Program-made: the position numbers and the translations under genes
Shown: piece after piece, positions 57,861 to 64,000 of the stretch
Layout of the letters: each line of letters opens with the position of its first letter
How positions within the stretch are numbered: the stretch's first letter is position 1
Notes under the pieces: model-generated
The model's database searches: none
The model's input: the letters and a program-made list of their open reading frames with translations, nothing else
Told to the model about the DNA's origin: nothing
NCBI RefSeq assembly: GCF_016616235.1
Contig: NZ_CP067100.1
Location: 4,709,001 to 4,773,000, forward strand
Length of the DNA: 64,000 nucleotides
Source of the DNA: Bradyrhizobium diazoefficiens
Lineage (GTDB): Bacteria > Pseudomonadota > Alphaproteobacteria > Rhizobiales > Xanthobacteraceae
Direction of reading: 5' to 3'

Positions 57861-59908
57861 GCTGCAACACTCTCACCTGCGCGCGGCCGGTAGGCCGCCG
57901 CGTCCGGGAACAGGCCACGGCGAATGCCGACAAGGCCCACCAGGGCATCCTCGCGCGCTTTCTCGTTGGGATCTTTCACCGCCTGGGCGAGTGCCCGGTC
58001 GACGCTCGCCAGCAGCTCGGTCGGCATCCCGCCGCCCGCATGGGTCCGGCAAGCCGTGGCAAGCTGATCGAGCATGTCGTCGATCACGCAAATGGTCGAT
58101 ATCGCGAGGCCGTAGCGGGCCCGGCGCAGATCGATGATGTTGATCCCGATGCGGAGCTGGACCAGGCTGTCGGCGTCGCGGCGATCGCTTTCGGAGAGGA
58201 AGGCGATACGCTGCACCAGCAATCCAAGCCGGTGCAGCATCAGGCCGGCGAACTGCGCGCGGTCACCCTTCCCCCGCCGTTCGGCAGCGAGCGCGATCGT
58301 CTTCCAGCTCGATAGCACCAGGCGATTGGCAATCCACTCCGCGCCGACGCCGCGCGCGATCCGCGTCACGAGTTCGGCAATGACGACGCCGACGAAGAAG
58401 GCGACGGCGGAGTTGGCGTAGGATGCAAAGTCGGCGCTGTAGGTCGATTGGATGGCGAGCAAGGTTGCCGTGTTCGCCGCGAGCGCCATGCCGGTACCCG
58501 CCGTGGCGGGACGACCGATCAGGAAACCATAGAGCAGGAATGTCGGCGCCAGCGCGACGATCAGGACTTCGAGATGGGAAATCGCCGGGACCAGCGCGAA
58601 CAGATAGATTGCGACGACGACGATGGCGACCAGCGACCACAATCCAAAGCTGCGGATGAAGCGCGCCGGTTCGTCCTGCGCGGCAAAGAACGAGCAAGCG
58701 ACCGCCGCCATCATCGGCGCCGATGCGCCGTCCGGCCAGCCGGTGCCGATCCAGAAGGCGCAGCAGATCAGGATCGCCGCGGCCGCGCCGGCCGCCGACC
58801 ATAGCGCAAGGCCGCGGTCCCTGTGGCGCACGGGCGCGGCGCCCGCCTCGGAATGGAAGGCCATATCGAGCGTCGAAACGTTGCGGCCGTCGGCGATGGC
58901 CGCGGTCAACGTGCGGCAGTCGCCCGAGAGGTCGACCAGCTCGCGCAGCCGCAACAACAGACTGGTGGTGATGATCCGCTCCCAGGAGGCGCTGTCATCG
59001 AGCACCGCCTGCCGCTCCGCGATCATGGCCCGCATGCGCTCGGCCGGCTGCCGTGCGCCGACGTCGCTCGTGATCCATTGCGCGAGGTCCTCCAGCAGGC
59101 GCTTCAGTTCCGGCTGACGCCGCAACGTCTCCTCGCCCAGCGCAGCCAGTCGATCCTCCAGGGAGGCGATCACCGGCAGCAGCATCAGCATGCGCAGCCG
59201 GATTTCACCCAGACCGGTCACGGCATTGCGATCGGTCAGCCGGTCATAGGCAAGATGGGTGGAGAGCGTGTCGATCTCGACGATGTCGGTCGCGAGCTTG
59301 AGACGCTTGCCGCGGCGTGTTTCGCTCGTTCCCTGACGCAGCAGCACCACCTGGCTCAGGCGCTGCGCATCCGACAGCCAGGTGTCGACCCGATGGGCAA
59401 CGGCCGGCGCGACGCTGCGCGGGAAGACGATGGTCGAGACGAGGCTGGCGCAGACGATGCCGAGAGAAATCTCTTCGACACGCGCCACGGCGGTGTCGAA
59501 GATCGCGCCCGGCTCGGACACTGACGGAAAGCCGATCAGCGCGACCGTGTATCCGGCCAGCATGAAGACGTAGCTGCGCGGTGTACCGTCAAGCAGCGAC
59601 AGATAGAGGCAGAGCCCGACCCAGAGTGCGATCGCGAGGCACAGCAGCTCGGGCGCGTCGATCAGGTTCGGGACCAGCGCCACCGTCATGGTCGCACCCA
59701 CCAGCGTGCCCATCACGCGAAAGAACGCCTTCGAGCTGGTCGCGCCCGCCAGCGGCTGCGAGGTGATGTAGACCGTCGCCATCGCCCAATAGGGCCGCGG
59801 CAAGTCGATCGCCAGCGCGATGACGAGCGCCAGCATCGACGCGGCGAACGTCTTCAGAGCAAAAATGAAGTCCGCATGACGGACCAGGAACGGCTCATCC
59901 GCGCGCAT
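57857..59908 (-). CDS. FUSC-family efflux permease, AaeB-like
   Basis: Inner-membrane protein of 683 aa with two blocks of hydrophobic helices (about residues 15-170 and 375-520), separated by a cytoplasmic segment, the layout of fusaric acid resistance/AaeB transporters. ARPYWAMATVYITSQPL-like and SKAFFRVMGTLVGA segments near the N-terminus are typical (here PRPYWAMATVYIT and SSKAFFRVMGTLVG). It works with the AaeX and AaeA-like products downstream. It begins 2 bp after the MarR stop. Confidence 0.92.
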   Translation of the reverse strand: MRADEPFLVRHADFIFALKTFAASMLALVIALAIDLPRPYWAMATVYITSQPLAGATSSKAFFRVMGTLVGATMTVALVPNLIDAPELLCLAIALWVGLCLYLSLLDGTPRSYVFMLAGYTVALIGFPSVSEPGAIFDTAVARVEEISLGIVCASLVSTIVFPRSVAPAVAHRVDTWLSDAQRLSQVVLLRQGTSETRRGKRLKLATDIVEIDTLSTHLAYDRLTDRNAVTGLGEIRLRMLMLLPVIASLEDRLAALGEETLRRQPELKRLLEDLAQWITSDVGARQPAERMRAMIAERQAVLDDSASWERIITTSLLLRLRELVDLSGDCRTLTAAIADGRNVSTLDMAFHSEAGAAPVRHRDRGLALWSAAGAAAAILICCAFWIGTGWPDGASAPMMAAVACSFFAAQDEPARFIRSFGLWSLVAIVVVAIYLFALVPAISHLEVLIVALAPTFLLYGFLIGRPATAGTGMALAANTATLLAIQSTYSADFASYANSAVAFFVGVVIAELVTRIARGVGAEWIANRLVLSSWKTIALAAERRGKGDRAQFAGLMLHRLGLLVQRIAFLSESDRRDADSLVQLRIGINIIDLRRARYGLAISTICVIDDMLDQLATACRTHAGGGMPTELLASVDRALAQAVKDPNEKAREDALVGLVGIRRGLFPDAAAYRPRAGESVAA

Positions 59909-59910
59909 GG

Positions 59911-60396
59911 CTATTTCGCCTCTGGGCCAGGCTTGATGTTAGTCTTGAGATCCTGCAGACGACTGGCGCGCTGCTCGATGCGCTGAAGAGTCTCGAAAGT
60001 GGTCGCAAGTTCCTCGGGCTCGATATCCCGCAGCAGCCTCGCCCGCACCCGGCGCAGCACCCGGTTGGTCTCCTCGACCTTGGCCGCGCCCGCTTTCGTC
60101 AGATGGAGCGTTTTGGCACGGCGGTCGGACGGATCTTCCCGGCGTTCGACCAGACCCTCGGCCTGAAGCAGATCGATCAGGCGCACCAGCGACGGTCCCT
60201 CGATGCCGAGCTCGTCCGCCAGCACGCCCTGGCGGACATGCTCGCCCTGGCGCGACAGCACCAGCAGCGGGATCGCGGTCGCATAGGACAGGCCGTGCTC
60301 GGACAGCGCAGAATCCGACTCGCGCCGCCAGATCCGGCCGAGACGCGCGATCAGACGGCCGATCTCTGCATGGATATGTGCCTGCGCGGGAGTCAC
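59911..60396 (-). CDS. MarR-family transcriptional regulator
   Basis: Winged-helix repressor of 161 aa. The DNA-binding region is VLADELGIEGPSLVRLIDLLQ at about residues 60-80, followed by the wing VERREDPSDRRAKTLHLT with the conserved Asp-Arg-Arg. The start is GTG at 60396. It is the first gene of the AaeXAB-like operon and has a perfect palindrome 7 bp upstream. MarR proteins of this kind sense aromatic acids, so the operon is likely induced by its own efflux substrate. Confidence 0.92.
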   Translation of the reverse strand: MTPAQAHIHAEIGRLIARLGRIWRRESDSALSEHGLSYATAIPLLVLSRQGEHVRQGVLADELGIEGPSLVRLIDLLQAEGLVERREDPSDRRAKTLHLTKAGAAKVEETNRVLRRVRARLLRDIEPEELATTFETLQRIEQRASRLQDLKTNIKPGPEAK

Positions 60397-60403
60397 GCCG
60401 GTT

Positions 60404-60421
60404 TAGATAGGAGACTATCTA
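60404..60421. promoter_or_regulatory. Putative MarR operator (perfect palindrome)
   Basis: TAGATAG and CTATCTA form a perfect 7-bp inverted repeat around a four-base centre (GAGA on this strand). It lies 7 bp upstream of the marR GTG, where binding would block its translation start region and promoter, giving autorepression of the four-gene operon. Confidence 0.7.
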
Positions 60422-60535
60422 TTAGCTCGCAATCATGGTGCGGATCACGAAACGGCGACCCGTCGTGGCGGCTCCCGTGGAGTTGTCGAACGCCGCAGGC
60501 CGGCCGGCGACACGCGGCGCACCAGAGCCCTCGCC

Positions 60536-61444
60536 TCAATTCACCACGTAGACGTCAGGATCGGCGCTCGAACTCGGCTTCTTGAAGGCGTTGCGCAAGG
60601 CTGCCGACATCGGAACGTTATAGTTGAGGCCATTCGGCGGCGTCGGCGATTGCAGCCACTTTTTGTAGAGAACCTCGATCTCCGGGCTCGCGTAAAGCTC
60701 AGCGGTTGCGCGATCGGCCAGCCCCTTGAACGGCGCGTCCTCCCGCCGCAGCATGATGCCGTAGGGCTCGGGCTTGGAGAACGTCTCCTCACTGATCATG
60801 AACAGGCCCGGCTCCTTGGAGCGCGCAATGGCGACCGCGAGCTGGATGTCATCGAGCGCGTAGGCCTGCGCGCGGTCGGTCTCGAGCAGCAGGAAGGCTT
60901 CCGCCTGATCCACGGCCGGCATGATCTTGATGCCGAGATTGCGCTCGGTATTGACCTTGGCGAGCTGGTTCAGGTTGACCGATCCCGCCACCGCCGTGAC
61001 CGCCTTGCCCTTGAGATCGTCGATGGTGTTGATCCCCGCGGCCTTCTTGGCCGCGAACCGCGTCGCGCTGAGGAAATGCGTGTTGGTGAAGGCGACCTGC
61101 TTCTGGCGGTCAGCATTGTTGGTGGTCGCCGAACAATGCAGATCGAGCGTGCCGTTCACCATCAGCGGAATGCGGTTCGACGAGGTCACGGCGAGATACT
61201 CGACAGCGATGTCGGGCATGGCGAGCTGCTTCTTCACGGCGTCGACGATCTTGAGGCAGATGTCCATGGCAAAGCCGACCGGCTTCTGGTTGCCATCGAG
61301 ATAGCTGAACGGGACCGAGGCCTCCTGGTAGCCCAGGGTGATCTTCCTGGTCTCCTTGATCTTCTGGAGCGTGCCCGTGAGCTCTTCGGCTGAAGCTGCG
61401 CCGGCAAGGCATGTCAGGGCCAGGACAACGGTGGGAAGACGCAT
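60536..61444 (-). CDS. Amino-acid-type ABC transporter substrate-binding protein (family 3), orphan
   Basis: Periplasmic binding protein of 302 aa, similar to the glutamate/aspartate (GltI) type. It has a signal peptide (VVLALTCLAGAASA), then ITLGYQEASVPFSYLDGNQKPVGFAMDI and the ligand-binding signature LDLHCSATTNNADRQKQVAFT. The ATG at 61444 follows GAGGAG. No permease or ATPase genes are adjacent, so it either uses a transporter elsewhere or acts as a sensor. An N-terminal extension to 61510 is not supported. Confidence 0.9.
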   Translation of the reverse strand: MRLPTVVLALTCLAGAASAEELTGTLQKIKETRKITLGYQEASVPFSYLDGNQKPVGFAMDICLKIVDAVKKQLAMPDIAVEYLAVTSSNRIPLMVNGTLDLHCSATTNNADRQKQVAFTNTHFLSATRFAAKKAAGINTIDDLKGKAVTAVAGSVNLNQLAKVNTERNLGIKIMPAVDQAEAFLLLETDRAQAYALDDIQLAVAIARSKEPGLFMISEETFSKPEPYGIMLRREDAPFKGLADRATAELYASPEIEVLYKKWLQSPTPPNGLNYNVPMSAALRNAFKKPSSSADPDVYVVN

Positions 61445-61576
61445 CGGGGGCTCCTCAAGGGGTCGTCGACTCGTGGCGAGACGCGATCGCGGGAGTGATA
61501 GCCCAGGCACGCGTCAGTCGCCAGACGAGGCTGCGTCTATCAGCCATTGCGTTTTGTACATATCCTGGCCGAGGGA

Positions 61577-61993
61577 TTACGCCTCGATCCCGCGCTGAAC
61601 CAGGATGCGCTCGGCGCTGTCGTTCCAGACGTCCATCTTCACGATCTGCCCGCCCCTGACGACGAAGCGGTCGACATAGCGGTTGCCCTCGAACGGCGTG
61701 CCGTCCGTCCACTCGCCATAGAGCGTGCCGACGCTGTAGACGATGGTCTCCTCCGCGCCGGGGCAGACATCGAAGCGGTCCATCTTCTTCTTGACCCAGC
61801 GATAGCGCCCGGCATTGAAGGCGGCCGGCCCGCGCGGGTGATCGAACTCGCGCCCGCCGGTAAAGGTGATCACCGCGCCCGGCTTCATGTAGGCCGCAGC
61901 CGCATCGGGATCCGGGATCATCGACGCCGTGAGATAGGCTTCGACGATCTCGGCATCGGTCATTGGGAGGTTGGCTTTGACGGGGGCGGACAT
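61577..61993 (-). CDS. Nuclear transport factor 2/SnoaL-like domain protein
   Basis: Cytosolic protein of 138 aa with the cone-shaped NTF2/SnoaL pattern: an N-terminal helix (DAEIVEAYLTASMIPDPDAAAAYM), a beta-sheet with GAVITFTGG, and a C-terminal WTDGTPFEGNRYVDRFVV plus MDVWNDSAERIL. Family members include ketosteroid isomerases and many enzymes of unknown substrate. It is 162 bp from the divergent amidohydrolase gene and 132 bp upstream of the binding-protein gene. Confidence 0.85.
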   Translation of the reverse strand: MSAPVKANLPMTDAEIVEAYLTASMIPDPDAAAAYMKPGAVITFTGGREFDHPRGPAAFNAGRYRWVKKKMDRFDVCPGAEETIVYSVGTLYGEWTDGTPFEGNRYVDRFVVRGGQIVKMDVWNDSAERILVQRGIEA

Positions 61994-62154
61994 CGTGGTT
62001 CTCTTGGCGGGTTCTTGGTTCTCTGGGCGTCATATTCTACAATTCGCGCGCTGGACTGCATGCACATTTTTGAACAATTTGATGGCAGAGTTGCACAGAA
62101 TCTGGAGCTGTCGGCTTGCGCAGCTTCCGCTACTCTGCACCCGAATCCGACGCC

Positions 62155-63396
62155 ATGATCACTCAGCCCGCTTTCGACCTGGTCTTCCGTAACGCGTTGT
62201 TGCGGACATCCTCAACGCCCGTCGACATCGGCGTGAAGGGCGGCCGCATCGCCGCGATCGAACCGCAACTCGCTTGCGAGGCGCTCGAGGTCGATGTCGC
62301 CGGACGTCTCGCCTTGCCCGGCTTCGTCGATAGCCACATCCATCTCGACAAGGCCTGCCTGCTCGGCCGCTGCGGGCACGGCCACGGCAGCGTCTCCGAG
62401 GCCATTCGTGCCGTGGCCGGGATGAAGACGGATTTTACCGTCGAGGACGTCTACGCGCGCGGCGCCAAGGTACTCGAACGCGCCATCGTGCACGGCACGA
62501 CGCGCATGCGCACGCATGTCGAGATCGACCCGCGCATCGGCTTGCGCGGCTTTGAAGCGGTGAAGGCGCTGAAGCGTGATTATGCCTGGGCGATCGATCT
62601 TTCGGTCTGCGTGTTTCCGCAGGAAGGCCTGACCAACGATCCCGGAGCCGAGGAGTTACTGATCCAGGCGCTGCGCGCAGGCGGTGAGGTCGTCGGCGGC
62701 TGTCCCTATACGGACACCGACCCGAACGCCCATCTCGAACGCGTCTTCAACCTCGCGCAGGAATTCGACGTCGACGTCGACCTCCATCTCGACTTCGACC
62801 TCGATCCGTCCTGGTGGCATCTCGACGAGGTCTGCCGGCAGACCGAACGGCGCAACTATCAGGGCCGCGTCGCGATCGGGCATGCAACCAAACTCTCGGC
62901 ATTGCCGCCGGAACAGCTGAAGGCGGCCACTGCGCAATTGGCAAGTGCCGGCGTCGCCGTCACCGTACTGCCCGCGACCGATCTTTATCTCATGGGCCGC
63001 GAAGCCACCCACAATGCGCCGCGCGGGCTGACGCTGGCCCACAAGCTCGTCGGCGATGGCGTGCTGTGTTCGGTCGCGACCAACAACGTGCTCAATCCCT
63101 TTACGCCGTTTGGCGATGCCTCGCTGCTGCGGATGGCAAACTTCTATGCGAACGTCGCGCACACCTCGGTCGGCGATTTCGATACCTGCCTCGATCTCGT
63201 CACCGAGCTGCCGGCGCGGCTGATGAACCTTGGCGATTACGGCCTCAAGGTCGGCAATCCCGCCGATCTCATCGTGCTCGACGTCAAGGACAGCCGCTTC
63301 GCCGTCGCGGAGCTGCCGGACATCGTGATGGGGTTCAAGAGCGGCCGGCAGACGTTCGAGCGGCAGCCGCCCACCTTGTTCCGCCCCGGGCCCTGA
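62155..63396 (+). CDS. Cytosine deaminase-like amidohydrolase
   Basis: Metal-dependent hydrolase of 413 aa. The first metal motif is GFVDSHIHLDKACLLG near residue 55, then RTHVEIDP, DLHLDFDLDPSWWHLDEV, IGHATKLSALPPE and the C-terminal SVATNNVLNPFTPFGDASLL, where the usual catalytic Asp appears as Asn-rich sequence. The HxHLDK start is typical of the CodA/N-isopropylammelide branch. The substrate is probably a nitrogen heterocycle. The ATG at 62155 is preferred over an upstream start at 62116. It is divergent from the SnoaL-like gene. Confidence 0.85.
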   Translation: MITQPAFDLVFRNALLRTSSTPVDIGVKGGRIAAIEPQLACEALEVDVAGRLALPGFVDSHIHLDKACLLGRCGHGHGSVSEAIRAVAGMKTDFTVEDVYARGAKVLERAIVHGTTRMRTHVEIDPRIGLRGFEAVKALKRDYAWAIDLSVCVFPQEGLTNDPGAEELLIQALRAGGEVVGGCPYTDTDPNAHLERVFNLAQEFDVDVDLHLDFDLDPSWWHLDEVCRQTERRNYQGRVAIGHATKLSALPPEQLKAATAQLASAGVAVTVLPATDLYLMGREATHNAPRGLTLAHKLVGDGVLCSVATNNVLNPFTPFGDASLLRMANFYANVAHTSVGDFDTCLDLVTELPARLMNLGDYGLKVGNPADLIVLDVKDSRFAVAELPDIVMGFKSGRQTFERQPPTLFRPGP

Positions 63397-63582
63397 ACGG
63401 CCGTCGCGGGCGCCAGCGGTAGGATTGTCGGGGGACGCGTCCCCTGATCGCAACGCTGCCACCCGATCCTGGCTGCAATCCCTCACCCGGTAGAATCCCG
63501 GACCGTAGCTGCGCGCATTGCGCAACGGGCCGCCGGGACCATACTAGGAAGCCTACTGACGGTCCGAGTCCAGTACGGAAGC

Positions 63583-63906
63583 ATGACCATGTTCAGCGTA
63601 TTCAGCAGCACAGATTACCATTCCATGCGGGCCAGCACGCCCGCCGAAACCGCCGTCAAGCGATTGAGCGGCATCGGTGAGGTGCTGTCCGGCCTCGATC
63701 TCGCGGCGGTCCGCACCCAGGACGACAGGGCGCGCGCCCTGTGGACGCTCGATACCGCCGACAAGTGCATCCGCATGATCCTCGCCGAGTTCCGCACCGC
63801 GCGCACCACGGCTGTCGTCCGGAAAGCCAAGAGCCTGATCGACATGATCGAGCAAGCGCGCGACGAAATTTCCGGCTGTGGCGACGGCGGCAATATCCTG
63901 AGCTGA
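63583..63906 (+). CDS. Hypothetical protein (107 aa)
   Basis: Predicted soluble, mostly helical protein of 107 aa that I do not recognise. The middle (KRLSGIGEVLSGLDLAAV, TLDTADKCIRMILAEF) looks amphipathic. Start ATG at 63583 or 63589; only a weak ribosome site is seen. The 186-bp gap before it (63397-63582) shows nothing definite. It converges on the partial gene at 63921. Confidence 0.6.
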   Translation: MTMFSVFSSTDYHSMRASTPAETAVKRLSGIGEVLSGLDLAAVRTQDDRARALWTLDTADKCIRMILAEFRTARTTAVVRKAKSLIDMIEQARDEISGCGDGGNILS

Positions 63907-63920
63907 CCGCGCGCTGAGCG

Positions 63921-64000
63921 TCAGCGCTTGATCTTTGCGAGGATGCGGTCCGCCTCGGTGCGCCAATCGGCGCTGCGGGCGAATTCCTTCGTTCCCTTTG
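63921..64000 (-). CDS. C-terminal end of an unidentified CDS (cut by window edge)
   Basis: The minus strand from the right edge reads about 25 codons (KGNEFARSADWRTEADRILA, then KIKR) and a TGA at 63923-63921. Codon use is normal and the sequence looks like the helical C-terminus of a real protein. A GCGCTGA-GCG-TCAGCGC hairpin (63911-63927) overlaps the stop and may serve as terminator for both convergent genes. Too short to identify. Confidence 0.5.
   Translation of the reverse strand, partial: KGTKEFARSADWRTEADRILAKIKR

Overview
This window reads as chromosomal DNA of a soil or root-associated alphaproteobacterium, most likely Bradyrhizobium. The signs are high G+C coding DNA with strong third-position bias, rhizobial-type iron control elements, many ABC and RND systems, and several dispersed palindromic repeats of the kind I associate with Bradyrhizobium genomes. 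The genus call rests on recognition, not on a database search. No phage, IS element, CRISPR array or rRNA is visible; the only RNA gene found is a tRNA-Gln.

Layout. 1-11.4 kb is a sugar or sugar-acid catabolic locus. A leftward operon encodes an ABC importer (ATPase, binding protein, two permeases), a DenD-like dehydrogenase and a PfkB/KDG-type kinase cut by the left edge. A GntR-like LacI regulator is divergent from it, followed by an IlvD/Edd sugar-acid dehydratase and two SDR dehydrogenases. Two similar palindromes (6451-6464 and 7579-7592) suggest that one regulator controls both arms. 11.4-14.3 kb holds a serine hydrolase, a GFA protein, a site-2 protease-like membrane protein and a hypothetical. 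14.3-20.2 kb is a leftward iron-uptake operon (Fiu-like receptor, PiuC-like dioxygenase, ExbB, ExbD, TonB) preceded by a 79-aa gene, with Irr/ICE-like boxes in front of both. 20.4-25.4 kb carries an MdtA/MdtB-like RND pump and an IalB-like protein. 25.5-30.1 kb is a complete branched-chain amino-acid type ABC operon.

30.5-37.4 kb is the most accessory part. It holds a decayed hydrolase/caspase-like gene, a DUF1428 gene, tRNA-Gln, two small orphans, then a rightward cluster of three: a SARP/BTAD-TPR regulator, a PAP2/vanadium-haloperoxidase-fold enzyme with a (Gly-Gly-Tyr)9 N-terminus, and a protein with the hallmarks of the glutamic peptidase G1 (eqolisin) family. A remnant of a TctC/Bug binding protein marks the right edge. 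This trio is the best candidate here for an undescribed system.

37.5-42.1 kb returns to housekeeping and catabolic genes (RNase Z-like, a two-domain ABM membrane protein, guanine deaminase, Bcr/CflA-type MFS pump). 42.7-44.8 kb is a phospholipase D-like protein with a Lys/Ala-rich tail. 44.9-50.3 kb is a TetR-controlled AcrAB-type RND pump with a perfect palindromic operator. 50.5-54.7 kb holds small envelope and hypothetical genes, a MaoC dehydratase, two overlapping micro-ORFs, a lytic transglycosylase and an AroE-like gene coupled to a Baeyer-Villiger-type monooxygenase. 56.8-60.4 kb is a MarR-controlled AaeXAB-like efflux operon. The right end has an orphan amino-acid-type binding protein, a SnoaL-like protein, a cytosine-deaminase-like amidohydrolase, a small hypothetical and the 3' tip of another leftward gene.
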